From: Novosphingobium sp.
GTDB lineage: Bacteria; Pseudomonadota; Alphaproteobacteria; Sphingomonadales; Sphingomonadaceae
Reading direction: 5' to 3'
Length of the DNA stretch: 64,000 nt
Assembly (NCBI RefSeq): GCF_020852455.1
Contig: NZ_JADZAT010000006.1
Coordinates: 62,001-126,000 of the forward strand
Below, piece after piece: positions 28,995 through 39,709 of this stretch (position 1 is the first letter of the stretch; each line of letters opens with the position of its first letter). Both the position numbers and the translations under genes were made by a program. Below the pieces are notes generated by a model that was not told the origin of the DNA, made no database searches, and saw only the letters and a program-made list of their open reading frames with translations.

Positions 28995-29807
28995 ATGTCC
29001 TTCTACACCTCCCTCAACGGCCTCAAGAACGCCCAGACCGAACTGTCGGTGATCGCCAACAACCTGGCCAATGCCGAAACCACCGGGTTCAAGAAAAGCC
29101 GGGTCAATTTCGCCGACATCGTCTCCAGCTCGGCCGCGACCAATCCCAAGCTGGTCAAGGGCATCGGTTCGACCGTGCTGTCGATCGACCAGAACTTTTC
29201 GCTGGGTCCGGTCCAGCAGACCGGCGCCGCGCTGGACCTGGCGATCGACGGCGAAGGTTTCTTCACCAAGGTCAGCCCGATCACCGGCAAGACCTTCTAC
29301 ACCCGCAACGGCAATTTCAGCCTCGACGGGGCCGGGTTCATCACCGACTCGGTTGGCAGCCGGCTCCAGATCCTGCCAGTTGACGCCGCCGGCGCGGTCA
29401 CCTCGCTGACCCCGCAGGACGCCGCGATCCCGCTGACCAATGGCGCGGGTTCGGACTTTGTCGGGGTGACAGTCAACACCGACGGCTCGCTGATCGCCTC
29501 CTATGCCGATGGCACCACCCAGTCGGTCGGCAAGGTCGCGCTGGCGGCCTTCGTCGCGCCAACCGGGCTGCTTCAGCTGGGCAACCAGGATTGGGGCTCG
29601 ACCGGGATTTCCGGTCCGGCCAGCTACAACCAGCCCGGCGCGGCGCGGTTCGGCAATATCCGTTCGGGCAGCCTTGAGCAGTCCAACGTCGATATTGCCG
29701 AGGAAATGGTCGGGCTGATCACTGCCCAGCGCTATTTCCAGGCCAATGCCAAGGCGATCGATACCGCGACCCAGCTGTCGCAGACGATCGTCAACCTGCG
29801 CACCTGA
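28995..29807 (+). CDS. flgE: flagellar hook protein FlgE (short)
   Basis: SFYTSLNGLKNAQTELSVIANNLANAETTGFKKSRVNFADIVSSS; between flgD and flgF. Confidence 0.85.
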   Translation: MSFYTSLNGLKNAQTELSVIANNLANAETTGFKKSRVNFADIVSSSAATNPKLVKGIGSTVLSIDQNFSLGPVQQTGAALDLAIDGEGFFTKVSPITGKTFYTRNGNFSLDGAGFITDSVGSRLQILPVDAAGAVTSLTPQDAAIPLTNGAGSDFVGVTVNTDGSLIASYADGTTQSVGKVALAAFVAPTGLLQLGNQDWGSTGISGPASYNQPGAARFGNIRSGSLEQSNVDIAEEMVGLITAQRYFQANAKAIDTATQLSQTIVNLRT

Positions 29808-29892
29808 TGAACCCTCGCTTCCCAACCCCGTTCGTCCTGAGGAGCCGGAGGACTGAGCGGTTTTGGAAGTTGGCTGGAAAGGTAGGCATACA

Positions 29893-30633
29893 ATGGACCG
29901 CCTGATCTGGACCGCCGTCACCGGCATGAACGCCTCGATGGCGCGCGAACGGATGATTGCCAGCAACATGGCCAATGCGCAGACCCCCGGCTTTCGTGCC
30001 GAGGTGATGGCGCAGACGCCGATGACACTGGAGGGCCCCAGCCTGGAAGTGCGTTCGATGAACGATTCCTCGGTCTATGGCGCGCAGATGGATGCCGGAG
30101 CACTGGTCGAAACCGGCCGTCCGCTCGACCTGGCCTTGCAGGGCGATGCGCTGCTGAGCGTCCAGGCCAGCGACGGCACCGAGGCCTATACCCGCCGCGG
30201 CGACATTTCGATCTCGCCGGCGGGCCTGCTGGTCAATGGCGAGGGGGTGCCGGTGCTGGGCGATAGCGGCCCGATCAGCGTGCCGCCGGACGGCGCGGTT
30301 GCGATCGGTCAGGACGGCGCCGTACTGGTCCGCGACAAGGCCCAGCCCGAAGCTCCGCCCCAGCAGATCGGCCGGATCAAGCTGGCCAGCTGGCGCGGCA
30401 GCCGGATCGAGAAAGGGCTCGACGGGCTGTTCCGGGTCTATGGCGGCGGTGTGCTGCCGCAGGATCTGGAAGCACGGGTGATCCCCGGCGCGCTTGAACA
30501 ATCGAACGTCAAACCCAGCCAGGTGCTGATCGAAATGGTCGAGGCCCAGCGGCTCTACGACATCCGCACCAAGCTGGTCGCGACCGCCAAGGAACTCGAC
30601 GAAGGCGGCGCCAGCCTGATGCGGCTGGGCTGA
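29893..30633 (+). CDS. flgF: flagellar basal-body rod protein FlgF
   Basis: MDRLIWTAVTGMNASMARERMIASNMANAQTPGFRAE. Confidence 0.92.
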   Translation: MDRLIWTAVTGMNASMARERMIASNMANAQTPGFRAEVMAQTPMTLEGPSLEVRSMNDSSVYGAQMDAGALVETGRPLDLALQGDALLSVQASDGTEAYTRRGDISISPAGLLVNGEGVPVLGDSGPISVPPDGAVAIGQDGAVLVRDKAQPEAPPQQIGRIKLASWRGSRIEKGLDGLFRVYGGGVLPQDLEARVIPGALEQSNVKPSQVLIEMVEAQRLYDIRTKLVATAKELDEGGASLMRLG

Positions 30634-30657
30634 CCAGAAATTCCCAAGGAGTAACCC

Positions 30658-31446
30658 ATGCCCACCTCAGCTCTCCACGTCGCCCGCACCGGGCTTGAAG
30701 CGCAGGATGCGCGGATGCGGGTGATCGCCAACAACCTGGCGAACATCGGCACCACCGGATACAAGCGCGACCGCGCGAATTTCGCCACCCTGGCCTATCA
30801 GGATGACCGGATCGCCGGGCAGCAGAGCTCGACCGAAACCGCCTATGCCACCGGGCTCAATCTGGGCACCGGGGTGTCGGTGCAATCGACCACCGCGATC
30901 ACCACCCAGGGCACGCTCAATCCGACCGGCAACGGGCTCGACCTCGCGCTGGATGGCGATGGCTATTTCCAGGTCCAGCTGCCCGGCGGCAAGCTGGGCT
31001 ATACCCGCGCCGGCAATTTCAGCCGTTCGGCCGAAGGCCAGCTGGTCACCGCGCAGGGCTATGCCGTGCAACCGGCAATTGCGATTCCCGAGGATGCCGC
31101 TGCGATCACCGTTGGCAACGACGGCACCGTGACCGTCACCACCGGGGCCAGCGCGGTCCCGACCGAGATCGGCCAGATCACGATCGCCAGTTTCGCCAAC
31201 CCGGCCGGACTGCAGGCACTGGGCGACAACTTCCTGAGCGAAACCGCCGCCAGCGGCCCGGCCCAGATCGGCGCCGCGGGCGACGGGGTGCGCGGGGCGA
31301 TCCGCCAGGGGATGCTGGAAAGTTCGAACGTCAACGTGGTCGAGGAGCTGGTCGACATGATCGAATGCCAGCGGGCCTACGAAATCAATTCCAAGATGAT
31401 CAGCGCGGTCGATGAAATGCTGCGCAACGCCAACCAGACATTGTGA
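30658..31446 (+). CDS. flgG: flagellar distal rod protein FlgG
   Basis: ALHVARTGLEAQDARMRVIANNLANIGTTGYKRDRANFATLAYQ. Confidence 0.95.
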   Translation: MPTSALHVARTGLEAQDARMRVIANNLANIGTTGYKRDRANFATLAYQDDRIAGQQSSTETAYATGLNLGTGVSVQSTTAITTQGTLNPTGNGLDLALDGDGYFQVQLPGGKLGYTRAGNFSRSAEGQLVTAQGYAVQPAIAIPEDAAAITVGNDGTVTVTTGASAVPTEIGQITIASFANPAGLQALGDNFLSETAASGPAQIGAAGDGVRGAIRQGMLESSNVNVVEELVDMIECQRAYEINSKMISAVDEMLRNANQTL

Positions 31447-31457
31447 GGTAAACTGCG

Positions 31458-32129
31458 ATGCCTTCTGCAATCTGCAAGCCGGCCGGCCTGGTGCTGGGGG
31501 TGCTGGCCTTCGCTACCCAGGCCTGCGCCGGACCCAAGCCGCAAGCCGGGTTCGAAGCCGCGCTGCCGCCGCCGGTGGCCGCGCCCAGATCGGCCGATGG
31601 TTCGATCTTCAACCCGCAGGCCGGCTATGCCGCGCTCTATACCGGGCACCGCGCGCAGGCGGTGGGCGATCCGCTGACCATCGTGCTGGTCGAACAGACC
31701 AGCACCAGCAAGAGCGCCGGATCGAAAAGCGCCAAGAGCGGCAGCTTTGGCGTCACCCCGCCCGCGTCCGGCCCGCTCAGCTTCATCAAGCCCGAAAGCC
31801 TGGCCGCCAGCGGCAACACCGCGTTCAAGGGCGATGGCAGCGCAACCCAGGCCAGCACCCTGGCCGGCGAACTGTCGGTCACCATTGCCGAAGTCCGCCC
31901 CAATGGCACCGCGCTGGTGCGCGGACAGAAGCGCCTGATGCTGAGCCAGGGCGAGGAATGGGTGCAGCTGTCCGGCATCGTCCGCCTGTCAGACCTTGAT
32001 GCCGACAACCGCGTCGCCTCCACCCGGGTGGCCGATGCGCGGATCACCTATGCCGGCAACGGCCCGGTCAGCCGCGCCAGCCGCGAAGGCTGGCTGTCCA
32101 AATTCTTCAACATGATCAGTCCGTTCTGA
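31458..32129 (+). CDS. flgH: flagellar L-ring protein FlgH
   Basis: GDPLTIVLVEQTSTSKSAGS; GIVRLSDLDADNRVASTRVADARITYAGNG. Confidence 0.95.
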   Translation: MPSAICKPAGLVLGVLAFATQACAGPKPQAGFEAALPPPVAAPRSADGSIFNPQAGYAALYTGHRAQAVGDPLTIVLVEQTSTSKSAGSKSAKSGSFGVTPPASGPLSFIKPESLAASGNTAFKGDGSATQASTLAGELSVTIAEVRPNGTALVRGQKRLMLSQGEEWVQLSGIVRLSDLDADNRVASTRVADARITYAGNGPVSRASREGWLSKFFNMISPF

Positions 32130-32139
32130 GGATACGCCG

Positions 32140-33243
32140 ATGCTGAAAGCCATTTTCAGAGCCCTGCTTTGCGCGCTGGCGGTGCTGGCCTTGCCAGCAC
32201 CTTCCCACGCCGAACGCGTGCGCGATCTGGGCGCATTTCAAGGGGTGCGCAGCAACCAGTTGACCGGTTACGGCATCGTTGTCGGCCTGGCTGGTACGGG
32301 CGATGACAGCCTGGAATACCTGACCCAGGCGATGCACGGGGTGTCGGGCCGGGTCGGCGTGCAATTGCCGCCCGGAGTCAATCCCGCGCTCAAGAACGCG
32401 GCAGCCGTGATCGTGACTGCCGACCTGCCGGCCTTTGCCAAACCCGGGCAGCGGATCGACGTGACCGTTTCGGCGCTGGGCAAGGCCAAATCCTTGCGCG
32501 GCGGGGCGCTGATCCTGGCGCCCCTCTATGGCGCGGACGGGCAGATCTATGCCATGGCCCAGGGCAACCTGGCGGTTGGCGGGCTGGGCATTTCGGGCGC
32601 CGATGGATCGAAGCTGACGGTCAATGTGCCCACTGTCGGCCGGATCGCCGATGGCGCCAGCGTGGAACGCAGCGTCGCGACCGGGTTCGACAGCGGCGAA
32701 GTGCTGCGCTGGAACCTCTACCAGTCCGATTTCCTGACCGCGACCCGGGTGCGCGATGCAATCAACCGGCGCTGGCCGGGCACCGCCACGATCGACGATG
32801 GCATCACCCTGTCGCTGCGCCTGCCAGCGGGCCCTAATGAACGCGCCAGCATGATGGCCGCGATCGAGATGATCGAGGTGACCCCGGCTGAAGCCGCCGC
32901 CAAGGTGGTGGTCAACAGCCGCACCGGGACGGTGGTGATCAACACCGCGGTCAGGCTCTATCCGGCGGCGATCAGTCACGGCAAGCTGACCGTGCGGATC
33001 GATGAAAATCCGCAGGTCGTCCAGCCCGCCCCTTTAAGTCGCGGCCAGACTGCCGTTCAGGAAGACAGCAAATTGAGCGCCGAAGAGGATGGCCGGTCGG
33101 TCATGCTGTTCAAGCCGGGGGCATCGCTGGCCAAGCTGGTCGATGCGCTGAACCTGCTGGGGGTCGGCCCGTCCGACCTGGTGGCGATCCTCGAGGCGCT
33201 GAAAGAAGCCGGTGCCCTGAAGGCGGAGATCGAAGTGATATGA
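32140..33243 (+). CDS. flgI: flagellar P-ring protein FlgI
   Basis: RVRDLGAFQGVRSNQLTGYGIVVGLAGTGD. Confidence 0.97.
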   Translation: MLKAIFRALLCALAVLALPAPSHAERVRDLGAFQGVRSNQLTGYGIVVGLAGTGDDSLEYLTQAMHGVSGRVGVQLPPGVNPALKNAAAVIVTADLPAFAKPGQRIDVTVSALGKAKSLRGGALILAPLYGADGQIYAMAQGNLAVGGLGISGADGSKLTVNVPTVGRIADGASVERSVATGFDSGEVLRWNLYQSDFLTATRVRDAINRRWPGTATIDDGITLSLRLPAGPNERASMMAAIEMIEVTPAEAAAKVVVNSRTGTVVINTAVRLYPAAISHGKLTVRIDENPQVVQPAPLSRGQTAVQEDSKLSAEEDGRSVMLFKPGASLAKLVDALNLLGVGPSDLVAILEALKEAGALKAEIEVI

Positions 33244-33665
33244 CCCCGATCAGTTCCCCGATGCTGGCCACCGGCAGCCTGCCCGCCAGCCACGGCAGCA
33301 ACCGCGAACAGCTGGCCAAGGCGGCGCAGCAGTTCGAGGCGATCTTCGTGCGCCAGATGCTGGCCGCCGCGCGCAAGAGCAGCTTTGGCGGCGATGTGCT
33401 GGGCAGCCAGGGGCTCGATACCTTTCGCCAGATGCAGGACGAACACTTTGCCGACCTGGCCGCGCAGCAGGGTTCGTTTGGCCTGGGCAGGATGATCGAG
33501 CGGCATTTGGCGGCTCAAGTTTCCCCCCTCCCGCCTGCGGGAGGGGCCGGGGGTGGGCCAGTCGGTTCAACCAGCAATTCGCGATTTCAGACTCACCCAC
33601 CCCTAACCCCTCCCGCAAGCGGGATGGGGACCCTTGTTGCGATTACGCCAAAGGGTTCTGACTGA
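33240..33665 (+). CDS. flgJ: FlgJ-like rod-binding protein with a repeat-derived C-terminus
   Basis: AKAAQQFEAIFVRQMLAAARKSSFG rod-binding domain; tail VSPLPPAGGAGGGPVGSTSNSRFQTHPPLTPPASGMGT encoded by palindromic repeat. Confidence 0.88.
   Translation: MTPISSPMLATGSLPASHGSNREQLAKAAQQFEAIFVRQMLAAARKSSFGGDVLGSQGLDTFRQMQDEHFADLAAQQGSFGLGRMIERHLAAQVSPLPPAGGAGGGPVGSTSNSRFQTHPPLTPPASGMGTLVAITPKGSD
33525..33629. repeat. palindromic repeat (paired hairpins) inside flgJ
   Basis: CCCCTCCCGC..GCGGGAGGGG (33525-33546) and CCCCTCCCGC..GCGGGATGGGG (33607-33629) with GGGGGTGGGC/CACCCACCCC middle arms. Confidence 0.8.
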
Positions 33666-35002
33666 TGTCCTCCGACCTCCTCAACATTGCCGCCAGCGGG
33701 GTCCGCGCCGCGCGTGCCGGGCTGGACGTGACCAGCCAGAACATCGCCAATGCCGGCACCGAAGGCTATGTCCGGCGCAGCCTGCGCCAGTCCGAAGTGG
33801 CGCTGGCCGGGGGCTATGGCCGGGTTGGCGACCTGTCGCTGTCGGGCGTCAGGATCGACGGGCTGCAACGCAATGCGGACGGCTTTCGCCAGGCCGAAGT
33901 GCGCCGCACCAGCGGCGATGCCCGGCGTGCTTCGGAGGAGCTGCAGACCTGGCAGAATGTCGAGGCCGCGCTGGAACAGGCGCGGGTCTTTCCGGCGCTG
34001 ACCCAGTTTGAAAACGCGCTGCAACGCCTGGCGACCGATCCGGTCGATCCGTCGCTGCGCACGGCGGTGCTGGAAGATGCGCGGACGCTGACCAAGACCT
34101 TCAACCTGGCGGCCAGCGGGCTGGATACCGTGGCCGAAGGGCTGCATTTCGATGCCGATGCCGGGGTTGCGCAGGTCAACCTGTTTGGCCAGCAGCTGGC
34201 CCAGCTGAATGTCCAGCTGGCCCGCGCGACACCGGGCAGCAGCGATCAGGTTTCGCTGCTCGACCGGCGCGACGCACTGCTCAAGAACCTGTCGGACTAT
34301 ACCGACCTGTCGGTCAGCTTTGCCGCCGACCAGACCGTGACGGTGCGGATTGGCGGCGCGGCCGGGCCGCAGCTGGTGGCCGGCAACACCTCGGGCACGC
34401 TCACCTCGGCCACTGCGGGCGATGGCACCCTGTCCTTTGCGCTGGGCGCCAGCGCGGTGACGCTGTCATCGGGATCGCTGGCCGCCGCCGCGCAGGGACT
34501 GGTGATGGTCCGCGATACCCGGACCAGCCTTGATGCGGTTGCGGATTCGCTGATCGCCACTGCCAATGCCGCGCAGGCCAGCGGGGTCGCGCTGGATGGA
34601 ACACCAGGCCAGCCGATGTTTTCGGGCAGCGGCGCGGCAGGGATCGCGCTGGCGCTGGGCAGCGGCGCCCAGCTGGCCACCGCGCCGGCGGGCGCCCCTG
34701 CGGGCAGCCGCGATCCGGCCAACCTTGCGGCGATGCGCAACGCCTTTTCCGCCGCCGACATTTCCGGCCAGGCCAGCGGGCTGCTGTTCCAGGTCGCCAG
34801 CGCGACCCAGGGCCGCAAGCTGACCAGCGAAGCGCTTGACGCGATCGCCGGGGCCGCGCGGCTCGCGCTCGACAGCCAGGCCGGGGTCAACCTTGATGAG
34901 GAAGCGGTCAATCTGGTCCGCTTCCAGCAGGCCTTTCAGGCCAGCAGCAAGGCGATCCAGGTCGCCTCCGACATGTTCGATACCCTGCTGGCGATCCGCT
35001 AG
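33665..35002 (+). CDS. flgK: flagellar hook-associated protein FlgK
   Basis: LLNIAASGVRAARAGLDVTSQNIANAGTEGYVRR; C-terminal NLVRFQQAFQASSKAIQVASDMFDTLLAIR. Confidence 0.95.
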   Translation: MSSDLLNIAASGVRAARAGLDVTSQNIANAGTEGYVRRSLRQSEVALAGGYGRVGDLSLSGVRIDGLQRNADGFRQAEVRRTSGDARRASEELQTWQNVEAALEQARVFPALTQFENALQRLATDPVDPSLRTAVLEDARTLTKTFNLAASGLDTVAEGLHFDADAGVAQVNLFGQQLAQLNVQLARATPGSSDQVSLLDRRDALLKNLSDYTDLSVSFAADQTVTVRIGGAAGPQLVAGNTSGTLTSATAGDGTLSFALGASAVTLSSGSLAAAAQGLVMVRDTRTSLDAVADSLIATANAAQASGVALDGTPGQPMFSGSGAAGIALALGSGAQLATAPAGAPAGSRDPANLAAMRNAFSAADISGQASGLLFQVASATQGRKLTSEALDAIAGAARLALDSQAGVNLDEEAVNLVRFQQAFQASSKAIQVASDMFDTLLAIR

Positions 35003-35020
35003 CAGCCCGGGAGCCATGCC

Positions 35021-35935
35021 ATGACCTCTGTCAGCACCAGCGCCTTCTACGATCGCTCGAACCAGGATCTTGCCACCCTGCGCGCACGGGCCGATGCCCT
35101 GCAGGCAGCGATCAGCAGCGGCCAGCGACTGGCGACCGGTTCGGATGATCCGGTTGCGGCGGCGCGGCTGCGCACGCTGGGCCGGGCTGACAGCTTTGCC
35201 GAGATCGACAAGGCCGTCGCCGCGCGCGCCAGCAGCGATCTGACCCTGACCGACCAGGCGCTGTCGAGCTTTGCGGATTCGCTGATCCGGGTGCAGGAAC
35301 TGGCCACCCAGGCCGCCAACGGCGTGCTGACCGCCAGCCAGCGCGCCGGGATCGCGACCGAGCTTGACCAGCTTCGCGACGAGATCGTGCGCATGGCCAA
35401 CACCCGCGACAGCGCCGGTCATGCCCTGTTCGGCGGCGACGCGCCGGGTGATGCCTATACGCTCGATCCGGCGGGCAACCCGCTTTACATCGGCACGCCC
35501 ACCGCCAGCGACCTGCCGCTGGGCGACGGGCAGAGCGTGACCCGCGGGCTGACCGGGCCGGAAGTGCTGAACTTCACCCATGGCGGCACACCGACCGACC
35601 TGTTCGCGGTGATCCGGACCCTCAGCGATGCGCTGAAAGGCGCCGTGCCCGACCCGGCGCAGGCCGCGCGCGATGCAATGGGCGCGCTCGACACCGGGCT
35701 GGAGGCGATCACCACCCAGCAGACCGTGGTCGGCGCGCGGCTCAACTGGATCGACCTCAACACCGAGCGCCGCACCCAGATGGGCCAGCTGCGCGCCGAG
35801 GAGCAGGCCGACGTCGGCGGGACCGATCTGGCGCTGGCGATCTCGCAGCTCCAGCAGACCATGACCGTGCTCGAAGCCAGCCAGGCCAGCTTTGCAAGGC
35901 TGGCCTCGCTGTCGTTGTTCGACGTGTTGCACTGA
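35021..35935 (+). CDS. flgL: flagellar hook-associated protein FlgL
   Basis: Flagellin-like N- and C-termini (LQAAISSGQRLATGSDDPVAAARL; ASFARLASLSLFDVLH). Confidence 0.9.
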   Translation: MTSVSTSAFYDRSNQDLATLRARADALQAAISSGQRLATGSDDPVAAARLRTLGRADSFAEIDKAVAARASSDLTLTDQALSSFADSLIRVQELATQAANGVLTASQRAGIATELDQLRDEIVRMANTRDSAGHALFGGDAPGDAYTLDPAGNPLYIGTPTASDLPLGDGQSVTRGLTGPEVLNFTHGGTPTDLFAVIRTLSDALKGAVPDPAQAARDAMGALDTGLEAITTQQTVVGARLNWIDLNTERRTQMGQLRAEEQADVGGTDLALAISQLQQTMTVLEASQASFARLASLSLFDVLH

Positions 35936-35966
35936 CACCTAAGCTACTGAATTCCAGGGGGTAAGA

Positions 35967-36830
35967 ATGTACGCCGCAATCGGTATCGTGATCCTGATCG
36001 TAATGGTCTTTGGCGGCTTCGCCATAACCGGCGGTGCGCTGGGCCCGGTGATGCACGCAATCCCGCACGAAATGCTGATTATCTGCGGCGCCGCGGCGGG
36101 CGCGATCGTGACCGGCAACAACCTGCACGGAATCAAGGCTTTCGGCGGCGGTTTCGGCAAGGTGTTCAAGGGCCCCCGCCACACCAAGCAGGATCATATC
36201 GACGCGATCATCCTGACCACCAAGCTGATGAAACTGCTCCGCGCCGAAGGCCCGGTGGCGCTGGAAAGCCACGTGACCGAGCCGCAGAACTCGCCGATCT
36301 TCGCCGAATTCCCGCGCCTGCTGGCCAACAAGCCGCTGACCGCGCTGATCTGCGATACGCTGACCCTGATCGTGGTCTCCTCGGGCACGCTGGAAGTCCA
36401 CGCGGTCGAGGAAGTGATGGACAATGCGATGAAGCAGCACTTCCATGAAATGCACGAACCGCAGCACGCGCTGCAGAACCTGGCCGATGCCCTGCCCGCG
36501 CTGGGGATCGTTGCGGCGGTGCTGGGCGTGGTCAAGACCATGGGCTCGATCGACAAGCCGCCTTCGGTACTGGGCGGGATGATCGGCTCGGCGCTGGTCG
36601 GGACCTTCATGGGGGTGCTGCTGGCCTATGGCATCGTTGCACCAATGGCCGGGCGGCTGAAGCAGATCATCGAGGCCGACGAGCAGATCTTCCACGCGGT
36701 CAAGCAGGTGGTGATCGCGTCCTTGCACGGCTGGCCGCAGCCGCTGGTGGTCGAAGGCGCGCGCTCCGGCCTGGGGCACGATTTCCGCCCCGGCCTGTCC
36801 GAACTGCTCGACGCGCTGCGCGGGCGCTAG
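35967..36830 (+). CDS. motA: flagellar motor stator protein MotA
   Basis: Full-length MotA: MYAAIGIVILIVMVFGGFAITGG...ALGIVAAVLGVVKTMGSIDKPPSVLGGMIGSALVGTFMGVLLAYG. Confidence 0.96.
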   Translation: MYAAIGIVILIVMVFGGFAITGGALGPVMHAIPHEMLIICGAAAGAIVTGNNLHGIKAFGGGFGKVFKGPRHTKQDHIDAIILTTKLMKLLRAEGPVALESHVTEPQNSPIFAEFPRLLANKPLTALICDTLTLIVVSSGTLEVHAVEEVMDNAMKQHFHEMHEPQHALQNLADALPALGIVAAVLGVVKTMGSIDKPPSVLGGMIGSALVGTFMGVLLAYGIVAPMAGRLKQIIEADEQIFHAVKQVVIASLHGWPQPLVVEGARSGLGHDFRPGLSELLDALRGR

Positions 36831-36833
36831 GCC

Positions 36834-37679
36834 ATGGCTGCTGCCAAGAATTCGCGCGGCAAGAACGAACTGCCGCCGCCGATCATCGTCAAGAAGGTCA
36901 CGGTGGTGGCCGGCGGCCACCACGGGGGCGCCTGGAAGGTGGCCTATGCCGATTTCGTGACCGCGATGATGGCCTTCTTCCTGCTGCTGTGGCTGCTGGG
37001 CGCAACCACCGAAAAGCAGCGCAAGGGCATTGCCGACTATTTCACCCCCACGCTGGTCAAGCTGAAGCAGGAAAGCGCGGGGTCCAATGGCATGCTGGGC
37101 GGCAGTTCGATCACCGATGTTGACAGCTATCCCAACCGCGCCGGGCAGACCGGAACGCGCTCGATGACGATCCCGCGCGATACCACCGGTGGGCCCAAGG
37201 AGGGCGCCGACAAGATCAAGAAGATGGGCCAGATGCAGCAAAAGCTGGCAGCCAAGCTGGCCGCCAATGCCCGCCTGTCGAAGCTGGCCAAGCAGGTGCG
37301 GATGATCGATACCTCCGAAGGGATCCGGATCGATCTGGTCGATGATGCCGATTTCTCGATGTTCCAGCTGGGCACCACGGTGCTGACCCCCGATGCGGCC
37401 GGGCTGCTTGAGGCGATTTCGGCCATGCTGTCTAGCGAACTGGGCGGAATCTCGATCCGCGGCCACACCGATGCCCTGCCCTGGAACGGCGGCGCGGGGG
37501 CCAACAACTGGTCGCTGTCAGCCGGTCGCGCCGAAGCGACCCGCCAGGCGCTGATGCAGCACGGCATCGCCGAAAACCGCTTTCGCAAGATCGAGGGCGT
37601 GGCTGACCGCGAACCGCTGGTCAGGGACAAGCCCGAGGATCCGCGCAACCGGCGGATTTCGATCCTGCTGATGCGTTAG
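36834..37679 (+). CDS. motB: flagellar motor protein MotB
   Basis: GGAWKVAYADFVTAMMAFFLLLWLLG; OmpA-like ISIRGHTDALPWNGGAGANNWSLSAGRAEATRQAL. Confidence 0.96.
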   Translation: MAAAKNSRGKNELPPPIIVKKVTVVAGGHHGGAWKVAYADFVTAMMAFFLLLWLLGATTEKQRKGIADYFTPTLVKLKQESAGSNGMLGGSSITDVDSYPNRAGQTGTRSMTIPRDTTGGPKEGADKIKKMGQMQQKLAAKLAANARLSKLAKQVRMIDTSEGIRIDLVDDADFSMFQLGTTVLTPDAAGLLEAISAMLSSELGGISIRGHTDALPWNGGAGANNWSLSAGRAEATRQALMQHGIAENRFRKIEGVADREPLVRDKPEDPRNRRISILLMR

Positions 37680-38224
37680 GCGGATCGTCCGGCCCGCCAG
37701 GCCGCCAGATCGCGCGCCATCCACGATTGGCGAAAGCCCTTGCCGGCCAGAAGCCGGCGAAAATCGGCCTTGTTATCAAAATGCTGCAATTGGCGGTGAT
37801 AGTAATTTATGTATTCAAGCAGGGCGAGCACCGCGCTGACGCTGGCCGCAATCTTGTCTGCGGTGCCAACTGCAAGACCCGGCACCAGCCATCCGGCGAC
37901 GGCGGTCGCACATCCCGTCAAGGTGAGGACAAGCGCTCGCTCTTGGAGGTAATCGATCACTTCCAGAGTTCTTGACGAATTATGCGCCTTGCCGCGGAGC
38001 TGGCGGACCTTTCCACGCCAATACAGCGCACCGATCACCAACAGCATGACCATCGCGGACATCGGGATCAGACTGACCCAACCGAGTTGGCCTTTGCTGA
38101 GCGCAAACATCAACAGCGGCAGCGCGATCGCGTTGCCCGCCTCCATCTTCCAGTAAGGCTCCAGCCGGGCGAGAAGATTTGCCCGGCTACGGTTATCGGC
38201 AGCCATGTCGAACTTCTTTGCCAC
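37676..38224 (-). CDS. hypothetical membrane protein
   Basis: Two or more TM segments; no confident family. Confidence 0.55.
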   Translation of the reverse strand: MAKKFDMAADNRSRANLLARLEPYWKMEAGNAIALPLLMFALSKGQLGWVSLIPMSAMVMLLVIGALYWRGKVRQLRGKAHNSSRTLEVIDYLQERALVLTLTGCATAVAGWLVPGLAVGTADKIAASVSAVLALLEYINYYHRQLQHFDNKADFRRLLAGKGFRQSWMARDLAAWRAGRSA

Positions 38225-38227
38225 GCC

Positions 38228-39709
38228 TCAGTCCACCCAGTCCCGGCTGCGCGCCACGGCCTTGTTCCATTTGGCATAAAGCGCAGCACGGCGATCCTCG
38301 GGCATGGCCGGGTGCCAGCGCTTGTCGACGCCCCAGTTCGCGGAGATATCGGCGGTGGAGGACCAGTAACCGACCGCAAGACCTGCGGCATAGGCGGCGC
38401 CCAGTGCAGTCGTTTCGATCACCTTGGGGCGCATCACCGGCACGCCCAGGATGTCGGACTGGAACTGCATCAGCAGCTCGTTGACCACCATGCCGCCATC
38501 GGTTCTGAGTTCGGTGATCGCCACGCCCGAATCCCTGGTCATGGCATCCAGCACTTCACGGGTCTGGAATGCGGTTGCCTCCAGCACCGCACGCGCCAGA
38601 TGGCCCTTGCCTGCAAACCGCGTCAGCCCGGCGATTACCCCGCGGGCGCTGTCATCCCAGTGCGGCGCGTAGAGCCCGGAAAAGGCCGGGACGAAATAGA
38701 CATCGCCATTGTCCTCCACGCTCGCGGCCAAGGCCTCGATCTCGGCGGCATTGGCAACCAGCCCCAGATTGTCGCGCAGCCATTGCACCAGCGCTCCGGC
38801 AATCGAAATCGAACCTTCCAGCGCATAGACCGCAGGCGCCTCGCCCAGCTTGTAGCCCAGCGTGGTCAGCAGGCCGGCCTCAGACGGGAACGGCTTTTCG
38901 CCGGTGTTCATCAGCATGAAGCAGCCGGTGCCATAGGTGTTCTTGGCCTCGCCCGGCGCAAGGCAGGCCTGCCCGAACAGCGCGGCCTGCTGATCGCCCA
39001 GGATCCCCGCCAGCGACACCCCTTCAAGCACGCCGGTGCATTTCCCATAGACTTCACTCGACGAGCGAATCTCAGGCAGGCAGGCGCGCGGAATTTCAAG
39101 CAGGCGCAGGATCTCCTCGTCCCAATCGAGCGTCGCCAGGTTCATCAGCTGGGTGCGCGAGGCATTGGTCACGTCGGTCACGTGCAGCCCGGTCAACTGC
39201 CAGGCCAGCCAGGTATCGACATTGCCGAACAGCAGTTCGCCCGCTTCGGCCCGGGCCCGCGCGCCGGGCACGGTGTCGAGCAGCCAGCGCAGCTTCAGTC
39301 CCGAGAAATAGGTGGCGAGCGGCAGGCCGGTGGCCGCGCGCAGCCGGTCCTGCCCGCCATCGGCGGCCACCCGGGCAACCAGATCGGCGGTTCGGGTATC
39401 CATCCAGACCAGCGCGTTATGGACCGGGTGGCCGGTGGCCTTGTCCCACAGCACGGTCGTTTCGCGCTGGTTGGTGATCCCCACCGCAGCCAGGTCGGTC
39501 AGCGCCAGTTCGGCCTTGGCCAGTGCGCCGACGATCACCTTTTCGGTGTTGGCCCAGATTTCCAGGGCGTCATGTTCAACCCAGCCAGGCTGCGGCATGA
39601 TCTGGGCGTGTTCCATCTGATCGACCGCGATCGTCCGGCCAGCCTGATCGAAAACGATGAAGCGGGTGCTGGTGGTGCCCTGGTCGATTGCGCCGACGTA
39701 ATGTGTCAT
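38228..39709 (-). CDS. glpK: glycerol kinase
   Basis: [49 protein letters not shown]. Confidence 0.98.
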   Translation of the reverse strand: MTHYVGAIDQGTTSTRFIVFDQAGRTIAVDQMEHAQIMPQPGWVEHDALEIWANTEKVIVGALAKAELALTDLAAVGITNQRETTVLWDKATGHPVHNALVWMDTRTADLVARVAADGGQDRLRAATGLPLATYFSGLKLRWLLDTVPGARARAEAGELLFGNVDTWLAWQLTGLHVTDVTNASRTQLMNLATLDWDEEILRLLEIPRACLPEIRSSSEVYGKCTGVLEGVSLAGILGDQQAALFGQACLAPGEAKNTYGTGCFMLMNTGEKPFPSEAGLLTTLGYKLGEAPAVYALEGSISIAGALVQWLRDNLGLVANAAEIEALAASVEDNGDVYFVPAFSGLYAPHWDDSARGVIAGLTRFAGKGHLARAVLEATAFQTREVLDAMTRDSGVAITELRTDGGMVVNELLMQFQSDILGVPVMRPKVIETTALGAAYAAGLAVGYWSSTADISANWGVDKRWHPAMPEDRRAALYAKWNKAVARSRDWVD

